This document shows, piece by piece, positions 1 through 7,193 of a stretch of DNA of 9,416 nt. Position 1 is the stretch's first letter, and every line of letters begins with the position of its first letter. The stretch is from contig CALXZQ010000045.1 of the NCBI GenBank assembly GCA_944393275.1, forward strand, positions 1 to 9,416, read 5' to 3'. A program made the position numbers and the translations under genes. Source of the stretch: an uncultured Clostridia bacterium. Its GTDB lineage: Bacteria > Bacillota > Clostridia > TANB77 > CAG-508. Below the pieces are notes generated by a model. It saw nothing but the letters and a program-made list of their open reading frames with translations. It was not told the DNA's origin and ran no database searches.

Positions 1-612
1 TGCTGCCCCATAGATAATCTTATACCCTTCTTTTTCAAGCCTATCTCCTAAATATTGCATAACTTGCCTATCATCACTAAAACAAGTGCAATGTACCATC
101 ATAATGGTACCTTTTTTATTTAATTTATTATTTATAGTTTCTACCATTTTTTCTCCAAATGGATTATATTCTAATTTAGGTATACCAATTGTTTTACGTG
201 CTACATCTGGTAAAAGTGAACTTTCTGCAAAGCCTCCTGGGCAATCACTATTTACTTCTGTTACAACCCAATTATTATCTATACTCGGGTGAAAATCATA
301 TCTCATAAGCCTAATATTTTGATTTTTGTCATAGTTTTGCATATTAGGTATTTGTTCTAAAATATTTTTAGGAAGTGCCAACTTTTTTGCAATTTTAGTA
401 TTTTTATTTAAATATTCTTCTGCTAATCTAGTTTCTTTATCAAGACTTTTTGTTAATTTCGTTATTTCTTCATTTTCTTTTTTGTTTAATATCAATATGT
501 GTTTTGATAAAGTGTTATTATCACAAAACTGTGGGTCCCATTTATAGCAATCAAACATGGCTTGAATTTTATATTCATAATATTTATCTTCGGGAATTTT
601 AATTAATTTCAT
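1..612 (-). CDS. Glutathionylspermidine synthase-like ATP-grasp protein, N-terminal part (cut by window edge)
   Basis: An open frame of 204 codons runs from an ATG at 612 to the left window edge with no stop, so only the N-terminal part is present. The product begins MKLIKIPEDKYYEYKIQ and contains RLMRYDFHPS (about residues 101-110) followed by EVNSDCPGGFAESS (about 120-133). This pairing is what I recall of the pre-ATP-grasp/ATP-grasp enzymes related to glutathionylspermidine synthase, where the acidic/Asn loop belongs to the nucleotide and metal site. A later CFSDDRQVMQYLGDRLE stretch also fits that family. Known members ligate an amine to a peptide carboxyl group using ATP; the substrate of the short Firmicute homologues is not established and I do not assign one. 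A purine-rich GAGAG lies about 5-9 bases before the ATG. It is separated from the deaminase gene by a spacer of nearly 190 bases with its own promoter-like site, so it is probably transcribed independently. Family confidence is good; exact function is unknown. Confidence 0.
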   Translation of the reverse strand, partial: MKLIKIPEDKYYEYKIQAMFDCYKWDPQFCDNNTLSKHILILNKKENEEITKLTKSLDKETRLAEEYLNKNTKIAKKLALPKNILEQIPNMQNYDKNQNIRLMRYDFHPSIDNNWVVTEVNSDCPGGFAESSLLPDVARKTIGIPKLEYNPFGEKMVETINNKLNKKGTIMMVHCTCFSDDRQVMQYLGDRLEKEGYKIIYGAA

Positions 613-664
613 AACCGCTCTCTTTTCTGTAATTTATTTTTCTTATTTTTTTACAATTGGTTAA

Positions 665-693
665 ATTATACTAAAAGGCAGGAAAGAGATACA
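665..693 (-). promoter_or_regulatory. Candidate sigma-A promoter for the ATP-grasp gene
   Basis: A perfect minus-strand -10 box TATAAT lies at 670-665. The hexamer 17 bases upstream (693-688, TGTATC) is a poor -35 match and falls inside the inverted repeat at 686-704. A start near 658 would leave a leader of about 45 bases before the ATG at 612. The weak -35 with an overlapping dyad would fit a regulated promoter; this is inference from position. Confidence 0.
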
Positions 694-704
694 GAATGTA
701 TCTC
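686..704. repeat. Perfect 8-bp inverted repeat with 3-base centre (operator or hairpin)
   Basis: GAGATACA at 686-693 is followed by GAA and then its exact reverse complement TGTATCTC at 697-704. It sits over the expected -35 region of the promoter at 665-693. The downstream minus-strand run TTTCCTGCCTTTT is too interrupted for a typical Rho-independent terminator, so an operator dyad is preferred, but a weak terminator for the deaminase transcript is not excluded. Confidence 0.
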
Positions 705-713
705 CTAAGCACG

Positions 714-732
714 TAGAAAAACAATTTTTCTA
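714..732. repeat. Perfect 8-bp AT-rich hairpin TAGAAAAA-CAA-TTTTTCTA
   Basis: TAGAAAAA (714-721) and TTTTTCTA (725-732) are exact complements around a three-base centre. No T-run follows the hairpin on either strand, so it is not a standard terminator. It lies ten bases from the second dyad at 686-704 and beside the repeated TTCTACTTA sites. Confidence 0.
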
Positions 733-735
733 GTC

Positions 736-767
736 TTCTACTTATGAAAAACATATCTTTCTACTTA
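736..767. repeat. Direct repeat TTCTACTTA, two copies 23 bp apart
   Basis: The nonamer TTCTACTTA occurs at 736-744 and again at 759-767. An inverted partial copy, GTAGAA, lies at 713-718. The spacing is roughly two helical turns. In DNA this AT-rich a nine-base repeat can be chance; the only reason to list it is its clustering with two perfect hairpins in the spacer between deaminase and ATP-grasp gene. Confidence 0.
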
Positions 768-800
768 AACATTAGTTTATTAATTATCTTAATCTAGCTT

Positions 801-1280
801 TTAATATATTATTTTATCTGGCATTTCTTTAAATTTTTTAAAAACTTCTTTTGCCTCTTTATTATCTATATGATGAACCTTTAATATAGAAGTATTTTTA
901 CCATTAAAAAATTCATAAATCATATCATCTCTAAATCCAATTTCATCTGCATCTTTTTTTGTATTTGCAAAATATACTTCTTTTATATTAGACCATATAA
1001 TTGCAGATAAGCACATTGGACAAGGTTCTGCGTTTACATATAATATACATCCTGATAAATCATATGTATTTAAAATCTTACATGCTTTCCTAATACAATT
1101 TATTTCTGCATGTGCTGTTGGATCATTACTTTCTACAACTGTATTATGTGATGAACATACAACTTCATTATTTTTTACAATTACTGCTCCAAAGGGTCCT
1201 CCTTTTTGATAGCTATTTTCGTAATTTATCTTTGATTCTTCTATTGCCTTTTCCATTGCGGTTTTATTTATTTCGCACAT
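801..1280 (-). CDS. guaD: Guanine deaminase-like nucleobase deaminase (CDA fold)
   Basis: The product (159 residues from the chosen start) belongs to the cytidine/deoxycytidylate deaminase fold and most resembles the small GuaD type, which hydrolyses guanine to xanthine and ammonia in the cytoplasm as part of purine salvage or nitrogen release. The zinc site is complete: H57-A-E59 supplies the ligand and the proton-shuttling glutamate, and P86-C87-P-M-C90 supplies the two cysteines. The GGPFGAVIVK segment at 27-36 and the SNDPTAHAE context are characteristic of this branch, as is the tyrosine at the C-terminus (IIY). An ATG at 1298 is also in frame, but the strong GAGGAGA lies just downstream of it and 6 bases before the ATG at 1280, which decides the start. 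That ribosome binding site is inside the last codons of the recombinase, whose stop ends at 1285, so translation is probably coupled. A tRNA adenosine deaminase or other deaminase is less likely. Substrate is inferred, not shown. Confidence 0.
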   Translation of the reverse strand: MCEINKTAMEKAIEESKINYENSYQKGGPFGAVIVKNNEVVCSSHNTVVESNDPTAHAEINCIRKACKILNTYDLSGCILYVNAEPCPMCLSAIIWSNIKEVYFANTKKDADEIGFRDDMIYEFFNGKNTSILKVHHIDNKEAKEVFKKFKEMPDKIIY

Positions 1281-1284
1281 AAAT

Positions 1285-2899
1285 TCATCTCTCCTCATAA
1301 GTATTTTTAAAATTAAATTTTATTTTGATATTTCTTTTTTTATCAAATTCTATTTTATTAATTAACTTTTCATATATAATTTTATCAGTTCTTTCCATTC
1401 TTAGCAACTTATATGTTATGTTTTTCATTTCTTTAAAAGATTTCTTATCTGAATTTTGTTTTTCTTTTTCTACATCTTCTTTTAATTTCTTAATATCAAT
1501 AAATATATTTTTTCGTATAGCTTGTTTTTTTTCATATATTTTATTAAAATCCTCTACTTGTAATATTTTATTTATTTTATCTTGATATATTTCTTCTATA
1601 TCCATTTGTATTTTTTCTAATTGTTTATTTAAATTTTGTATTTTATTTAAAAGATTTTTTTCTTTATTTTTTCCTGTTAGAATACACATTTCTAATATAT
1701 CTTTAATCTCATTTTCTGTTATGCTTATTCTTGACATTTCTTTTTTTAATACTTCTTTTATCTTATCTTCTACTATATTCGCAGATATTTGTTTACAATC
1801 ACAAAGCTTACTATAATTATTCCTTTTTGAACAGATAAAATATGTAGCTCTCCAAATATTTCCGTTTTTCCTTTTTTCTTCCCTCGTCCTTAATGTAGCT
1901 TTATTCCCACATTCTCCACAATATATTAATCCTTTTAATGGATGGTCATATTTCCTATCTCTTGTTTTATTATATCCACTTAATTTATCTTGCGCTTTAT
2001 TCCAAGTATCTATATCTATAATTGGTTCATGCATATTTTTAAGCACAATATGTTCTTCTTTTTTCGTGCATCTTACTTTTGCAATTTTATGACTTACTTT
2101 TTGAAATTTTCTTCCAACCACATTCCCTATATATACTTCATTTTTTAATATCTTACCTATTTGTGTTCTAAGCCATACATACTTTCCACTTGGATTACTA
2201 CTATTTCTTTTCATATATGTTGGTATTCTTAAATATATTGCTGGCGGCAATATTTCTTTTCTATTTAGTTCATCCGCAATTTTTATTGTAGACATTCCTT
2301 TATTTACATACATGTCAAAAATATCATATACTATTTTAGAACTATATTCATCAGGTACTAGATGATTTTTTATATTTGTATCTTTTTTATATCCATATGG
2401 TGGAATTCCCGCTTGATACTCTCCCTTTTCTATTTTTCTTTGTTTAACACTTTTTATTTTATTTGATATATCTTGTGCATAATAATCATTGAAACTTAGC
2501 TTAAATGTTAAAAATTGTAATCCATCTGATTTTAATGTATCTACATTATCTCCGTATTGCAATATATCTAATATTATTTACTGGTAAATATCTTTCTAGA
2601 TAATAACCTGTGTCTATGTGGTCTCTTCCAAATCTTGATAAATCTTTTGTTATTATACAATCAATTTTTTTATCTTCTATGTCTTGTAACATTTTTTGAA
2701 ATCCTGGCCTATTAAAATTAGTACCGGTAAAGCCATCATCCACATATTCCCCTACAGCAATTAATTCCTCATGCTTTAATATATAATTATCTATAATATC
2801 TCTTTGATTTTCCACACTTTCACTTTCAATCTCGTCTCCATCTTCTCTTGATAAGCGTATGTATTTAGCAACTCTTGTGCTTCTAAAATTATTAATCAT
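1285..2899 (-). pseudogene. Large serine recombinase, disrupted by a one-base frameshift
   Basis: The reading frame from the ATG at 2899 encodes a resolvase/invertase catalytic domain: YIRLS with nucleophile Ser17, VDDGFTGTNFNRPGF at 53-67 and KDLSRFGRD at 85-93. It then reads IRYIAIRR and stops at 2546. The continuing protein is in another frame, as GDNVDTLKSDG, then the SNKIKSV/PPYGYK recombinase domain, a zinc ribbon with CGECG and two later Cys positions, and a coiled-coil C-terminal tail ending at 1285. Removing one base near 2554 joins IAI directly to GDNVDT and gives about 537 residues, normal for site-specific integrases of phages, integrative elements and Tn4451-like transposons. The downstream part has no ATG near its beginning, only a TTG at 2562. 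The start at 2899 is preferred over the in-frame TTG at 2932 because it has AGGAAGTGA upstream and follows the small gene at 2892-3023. Real inactivation and a sequencing error are both possible. Confidence 0.
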
Positions 2900-3023
2900 T
2901 TTTAAATTCGTCACTTCCTGGCATATATTCAATATATTGTTCTTTCAAAATCTCTATTAATAATTCTTTTAAATCTCCTTCTCCATATTCTATTTGTACT
3001 TCTATATTTTCTTCTTTTTTCAT
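2892..3023 (-). CDS. Small acidic protein of 43 residues upstream of the recombinase
   Basis: The frame reads MKKEENIEVQIEYGEGDLKE, continues through a short helical stretch (LLIEILKEQYIEYM) and ends in DEFKND. A textbook AGGAGG at 3039-3034 stands ten bases before the ATG, which is the main argument that it is translated. Its stop region overlaps the recombinase start (ATGATTAA arrangement, the two genes sharing eight bases), a strong sign of one operon and coupled translation. Small proteins of this sort, with a beta-like start and an acidic helical end, commonly precede serine recombinases in clostridial integrative elements, as I recall; their role is unknown. A recombination directionality or control factor is conceivable but there is no visible DNA-binding motif, so no function is assigned. 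Confidence 0.
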   Translation of the reverse strand: MKKEENIEVQIEYGEGDLKELLIEILKEQYIEYMPGSDEFKND

Positions 3024-3083
3024 AGAATCTTGTCCTCCTGAACTTACTTGTTTAATTCTATGAATTTATTTTTAAATTATTAC

Positions 3084-3116
3084 AAAAAACAATCAAGCTT
3101 TCATAAACTTGATTGT
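3084..3116 (-). terminator. Rho-independent terminator of the ABC transporter operon
   Basis: On the minus strand a nine-base stem ACAATCAAG (3116-3108) pairs perfectly with CTTGATTGT (3097-3089) across a ten-base loop and runs into a T-tract (3089-3084). It begins 12 bases after the permease stop, so it closes the ABC operon and separates it from the recombinase module. Confidence 0.
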
Positions 3117-3127
3117 CTTTCTTTTGA

Positions 3128-6100
3128 TTATTCTACACTTTTTAGACTTTCTATCATATCTATTTTCTTTAATATAAAATGAATAATTCTATTTACAATT
3201 ACAGAGAATGCAATTGTTATTAAAGCTGAATATACATAGCTTAAAATATTTATGTTTCTTAAAAATCTTAGATTATCAATTTCTATACTTGCAATAAGTA
3301 CACTTGTTAAAAATGTTCCAAATACCAATCCTACAATTACCCCAATAACTGTAAATACCATATTTTCTTTATTTATATAGTTATCTACTTCTCTATCGAA
3401 GAATCCCAGAACCTTTAATGTTGCAATTTCTCTTTGCCTTTCTCCAATATTAATATTCGCTAAATTATATAATACTACAAAAGCCAACATTGCGGAAGAA
3501 ACAATTAGAATTATTACAATGTAGTTCATTACATTTAGCATATCTTCAATAGATTCCATTATAGTCGTAGTCATTGAAGCTGTTGCAACTCCTTCTATAT
3601 TTAATATTTCCTCTAGCATTTTATTTTCTTCTTCTTTTTCCATATCTATTGTATTTATAAATATGCTATTGATTTTAAATGATTTTATATTCTGCTCATA
3701 AAAGTTTTTAGTCATATACACATAATGTGAAACATAGTTTTCTGCAATTGCTGTTACTTTTAATCTATATTCTATATTATCACTATCTACAAATGTCACT
3801 TCATCTCCTGGAGCTACATCTAAAAATTCTGCCACTTTATCTGTTATAACTATTCCATCATCATTTAATTCTATTGGTTCTTCATTCTCTACACTTACTA
3901 GATTACATATATTATTAAATTCTTCTACATTTTCCGGAACAAAAGTATTCACATCATAACTTAAGTCATTATTTTTTAATTCTCCTGTATTTGCATATAT
4001 TTTACAATAATCTTCTACATTTGAATTAGATTTCAGGTATTCTTCTAAATCATATAAACCATTTGTATTCCATAAGTTTGCTGAAACTTCATAATTAAAT
4101 ACTTGATTAAACTGTAAATCCGGAAGATCTAAAACTGAATCTCTTATTCCAAATCCTGTAAGCATAAGTCCTGTACATCCTGCAATTCCTACTACTGTTA
4201 CTATTGCTCTTTTTTTGTATCTAAAAATATTTCTTACTGTAACTTTCTGTGAAAAAGAAAATCTTTTCCATATAAATTTTATTCTCTCTAAAAGAATTTT
4301 TCTTCCATATTTAGGAGCTTTAGGTCTCATTAATGTTGCTGGCATCTCTTTTAACTCTTTATATGCTACATATATTGTTGCCCCACCTATACATATAAAA
4401 GCAATAATTATTCCATTTATTCCAACTCCAAATTGATATGTTAAATAGAAGTTAGGTATAGTATAAATTATTGAATAGAGAGTCCAAATAATATTAGGTA
4501 GTAAATAGAAGCCTACTGTCATTCCAATTGTTCCACCTATTATACAGGCTAAGAATGAATATAATATATATTTTGAAATTATTTGAAAATTTGTATATCC
4601 TAAAGATTTTAGGGTTCCTATTTCAACCCTTTCTTCTTCTATCATTCTTGTCATAGATGTTAAACTTATAAGTACTGCTACAATATAAAATATAACAGGA
4701 AACATTTTTGAAATGTTAGAAACTGTTTTTATTGCATCAAATATATTTAAATATCCTGAATTATCTGTTCTATCATATATATACCATTTTGCTTTTTCAA
4801 TTTCTTTTATCTTATCTTTTGCTTCATTTATTTCTGCCTGTCCTTCTGCCAATTTTTGTTCTGCTTCTCTTTTTTTATTCTCAAATTCTATTTCATTTTC
4901 TTCGATTTCTTTTTTTGCTGATTCTATTTCACTTTTAGCATTTCGTATTTCTCTATTTCCATCTTCAATTTTTTTATTTGCTGTGCTTTTATTATTTTCT
5001 AATTGTTCTTTTTGACTCTGAACTTCACTTCTTGCATTATTTAGTGTATTTTCTCCTATCAAGATTTTATCTTGTGCTGCTTTTATGTTGGTCTCAATCT
5101 CCGTCTTTTTTTCTTCTAGCCAGTTTAGTGTTTCTTCTGATGTTTCAATTTGTTTATCTATTTCAGTAGTATCTTTACCATCTTGAATAAGCTCATTTCT
5201 TTCTTCTTTTAATTGTTTTATAGTTATTTCTTCATTTTGCATTCTTTGACTTAGGTTATTTATTGTTGCTTCTGCTACAACTTTATTTTTTTCTAATTCT
5301 GCTTTTCCCTTTTCTAATTCTTGTTCTTGTACTAATATTTGATTTTCAGCATTTGCTATTTGTTCTTCTGCTGAATTAAATTGACTTTGCATATTGGCTT
5401 GTTGCTTTTTTAAATCATTTTCCGATTTTCTTATTTTTTCTTCAGATTTTTCCACTTCTGCTTTTGCATCATCTAATTGTTTTTGTGCATCTGCTATTTC
5501 TTGATCCGCTTCTAACTTTTTTTCGTCATATTCTTTTTGTGCATCATTTACTTTTTCTGTTGCTGCTGTTATTAAGCTATTGTATCTTGCATCTTCTCTT
5601 TCTTGTTTTATGCTTTCTATATTCTTAATAAGTGAATTTATAATATCTAGATATTTACTACTATTAGTTACTTCTTCTTTTGCTCCTTTGGCTAATATAC
5701 CTAATTCAGTATAATAATCTAGATTTATAACGTCATCTTTTACATATATATAATATGAAATACTTCCACTACCAACTGACGTATTGCCTCTTTCTTCTGA
5801 TATGTATATTGGAGTATCTGTAATACCTACTACTTTAAACTCCTTTTGTGTAAATATAGGATTATCATTTTCATCTTTATCTTCATTTATTAGAACTAGC
5901 GTTTTCCCTATATAGTCTTCAATATTTTCAACCATCATATATTTAGAATCTAATAAACATTCATTGGAGTTTTCTGGTAATTTTCCAGTTACTAAGTTTG
6001 GAACATTTATATTTTCATTATATTCAATAACTTTACATATACTTTCTTTTTCATCAAAATCTGCTATAGAGTCTTTAGTTTGTATTCCATAAACATTTTC

Positions 6101-6391
6101 AATTCCTTCTATATTTTTAAGTGCTTGTATATCTTCATCTGTTAGTCCTAATGTAGAAACTATATCTACATCAAACATCTTATTATTATCTGTATATTTA
6201 TCTAATGAATCTAACATGTCTGGACTTGTCGCAACTAAACCAGAAAAAAAACCAACACCTAAAAAAGCCATTATCAATATTGATATAAAGCGCCTTCTTG
6301 TTTTTAATATTGACTTAAAATTATTTTTCCATAGTGATTTTTTCATATTAATTCTTATAAAAACTTTTTTTCCTTTCACATTTATTACCAT
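3128..6391 (-). CDS. FtsX-like ABC transporter permease with a long extracytoplasmic coiled coil
   Basis: This 1087-residue membrane protein is the permease of the adjoining ATPase. Hydrophobic segments suggest eight membrane spans: about 36-54, 563-582, 605-632, 657-678, 728-748, 955-978, 1011-1033 and 1047-1074. That is the duplicated FtsX layout (one span, outer domain, three spans, twice). Both cytoplasmic coupling motifs are visible, RVEIGTLKSLGYT near 588-600 and QREIATLKVLGFF near 986-998. The first outer domain contains a MacB-like portion (about 60-250) followed by heptad-rich Glu/Lys/Ala/Gln sequence from about 255 to 535, which should form a long antiparallel or dimeric coiled coil outside the cell. 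The second outer domain (about 750-950) lacks it. Families of this design act as mechanotransmitters or lipid/peptide transporters; the substrate is unknown. The first ATG overlaps the ATPase stop by seven bases. MKKSLWKNN at residue 16 (ATG at 6346) looks like the usual family N-terminus but has no close ribosome binding site, so the start is uncertain. Confidence 0.
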   Translation of the reverse strand: MVINVKGKKVFIRINMKKSLWKNNFKSILKTRRRFISILIMAFLGVGFFSGLVATSPDMLDSLDKYTDNNKMFDVDIVSTLGLTDEDIQALKNIEGIENVYGIQTKDSIADFDEKESICKVIEYNENINVPNLVTGKLPENSNECLLDSKYMMVENIEDYIGKTLVLINEDKDENDNPIFTQKEFKVVGITDTPIYISEERGNTSVGSGSISYYIYVKDDVINLDYYTELGILAKGAKEEVTNSSKYLDIINSLIKNIESIKQEREDARYNSLITAATEKVNDAQKEYDEKKLEADQEIADAQKQLDDAKAEVEKSEEKIRKSENDLKKQQANMQSQFNSAEEQIANAENQILVQEQELEKGKAELEKNKVVAEATINNLSQRMQNEEITIKQLKEERNELIQDGKDTTEIDKQIETSEETLNWLEEKKTEIETNIKAAQDKILIGENTLNNARSEVQSQKEQLENNKSTANKKIEDGNREIRNAKSEIESAKKEIEENEIEFENKKREAEQKLAEGQAEINEAKDKIKEIEKAKWYIYDRTDNSGYLNIFDAIKTVSNISKMFPVIFYIVAVLISLTSMTRMIEEERVEIGTLKSLGYTNFQIISKYILYSFLACIIGGTIGMTVGFYLLPNIIWTLYSIIYTIPNFYLTYQFGVGINGIIIAFICIGGATIYVAYKELKEMPATLMRPKAPKYGRKILLERIKFIWKRFSFSQKVTVRNIFRYKKRAIVTVVGIAGCTGLMLTGFGIRDSVLDLPDLQFNQVFNYEVSANLWNTNGLYDLEEYLKSNSNVEDYCKIYANTGELKNNDLSYDVNTFVPENVEEFNNICNLVSVENEEPIELNDDGIVITDKVAEFLDVAPGDEVTFVDSDNIEYRLKVTAIAENYVSHYVYMTKNFYEQNIKSFKINSIFINTIDMEKEEENKMLEEILNIEGVATASMTTTIMESIEDMLNVMNYIVIILIVSSAMLAFVVLYNLANINIGERQREIATLKVLGFFDREVDNYINKENMVFTVIGVIVGLVFGTFLTSVLIASIEIDNLRFLRNINILSYVYSALITIAFSVIVNRIIHFILKKIDMIESLKSVE

Positions 6392-7086
6392 TCAATATCA
6401 TCTATTGATATTGGATTTTTATTAGTCTCTGCTTTTTGGACTGTTCCATTTTTAAAATATATTATTTTATCTGCCATAGGTGCTATTGCTGAATTATGAG
6501 TAATTATTATTACTGTCATTTTTTCTTTTTTGGACATATCTTGTAATAATTTTAATATACTTTTTCCAGTTTTATAATCTAATGCTCCAGTTGGTTCATC
6601 ACAAAGTAGTAATTTTGGATTTTTAGCTATTGCCCTAGCTATTGCAACTCTTTGCTGTTCTCCGCCTGACAATTGAGATGGAAAATTGTCTTTTCTTTCT
6701 GTCAATCCAACTTTATCTAATATTTCATCTACATTTAATGCATCTGTACATAGTTGTGTCGCAAGTTCTACATTTTCTTTTGCTGTTAGATTTTGTACTA
6801 GGTTGTAAAATTGGAAAACAAATCCTATATCGTTTCTTCTATATTTAGTCAGTTGTTTACTATTTAGGTTTGTAATTTCTTTATTATCTATATACACATG
6901 TCCTGAAGTAACAGTATCCATACCACCTAATATATTAAGTGCAGTTGTTTTTCCGGCACCAGATGGTCCTACAATAACTACTAATTCTCCTTTTTCTATT
7001 TCAAAATTAGTATCATTTAGTGCCTTGATAGATACTTCTCCCATTTTATATTCTTTCACTACTTTTTCAAATTTTATATAAGACAT
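6385..7086 (-). CDS. ABC transporter ATPase of the LolD/MacB/FtsE type
   Basis: A 233-residue cytoplasmic ATPase with all catalytic elements in order: Walker A GPSGAGKT at 40-47, Q-loop glutamine 92 in FVFQFYNL, signature LSGGEQQR at 139-146, Walker B LLLCDEP at 159-165 with the catalytic glutamate 164, D-loop ALD at 168-170 and switch histidine 197. FVFQFYNL and EPTGALD are typical of the subfamily that energises FtsX-like permeases. It hydrolyses ATP and couples through the EIxxLKxLG helices of the downstream permease, whose gene overlaps its stop codon. AAAGGAA lies about 12 bases before the ATG at 7086. The operon starts just after the zeta-toxin terminator and has no visible sensor kinase or regulator beside it, so a BceAB-type antibiotic resistance role is not supported by context. 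Length and motifs are intact. Confidence 0.
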   Translation of the reverse strand: MSYIKFEKVVKEYKMGEVSIKALNDTNFEIEKGELVVIVGPSGAGKTTALNILGGMDTVTSGHVYIDNKEITNLNSKQLTKYRRNDIGFVFQFYNLVQNLTAKENVELATQLCTDALNVDEILDKVGLTERKDNFPSQLSGGEQQRVAIARAIAKNPKLLLCDEPTGALDYKTGKSILKLLQDMSKKEKMTVIIITHNSAIAPMADKIIYFKNGTVQKAETNKNPISIDDIEW

Positions 7087-7116
7087 ATTTAAATATGTTC
7101 CTTTCTACTTTTTTTA

Positions 7117-7128
7117 TATGATATCATA
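7117..7128. promoter_or_regulatory. 12-bp palindrome overlapping a possible -10 box of the ABC operon
   Basis: TATGATATCATA is a perfect palindrome. Its minus-strand left half TATGAT (7128-7123) is a five-of-six match to a -10 box, but the hexamer 17 bases upstream (TTTTAT) is a poor -35. The position, 31-42 bases ahead of the ATPase ATG, suits a promoter or operator. AT-rich composition makes chance palindromes likely, so this is tentative. Confidence 0.
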
Positions 7129-7148
7129 AATTTATTTATTTATCTATA

Positions 7149-7189
7149 AAAAAATAGAATATTTCTTTTTTAGAAATATTCTATTTTTT
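7149..7189 (-). terminator. 18-bp perfect hairpin terminator after the zeta toxin gene
   Basis: AAAAAATAGAATATTTCT (7149-7166) is exactly complementary to AGAAATATTCTATTTTTT (7172-7189) with a five-base loop. Both arms carry A/T runs at the base of the stem, so it can act in both directions. It begins five bases after the toxin stop and insulates the toxin cassette from the ABC operon. Confidence 0.
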
Positions 7190-7193
7190 GCAT

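Noticed and set aside
86..292. Plus-strand 68-codon frame opposite the ATP-grasp gene
   Set aside because: The minus-strand frame across the same bases carries clear family motifs; the plus frame has none.
2546..2562. Programmed ribosomal frameshift in the recombinase
   Set aside because: No slippery heptamer or downstream structure is evident; a one-base insertion explains the break more simply.
613..3127. Short shared AT-rich strings in the two spacers flanking the recombinase module as attachment-site repeats
   Set aside because: The longest shared strings, such as AATTTATTTTT, are low-complexity and expected by chance.
4713..5169. Plus-strand open frames opposite the permease coiled coil
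   Set aside because: They are hydrophobic, Ser/Phe/Leu-rich mirror images of Glu/Lys-rich minus-strand codons, without ribosome binding sites or recognisable domains.
3128..7086. BceAB-type bacitracin/peptide resistance transporter
   Set aside because: No two-component regulator is adjacent, the permease is far longer than BceB, and it has a duplicated FtsX layout with a coiled coil.
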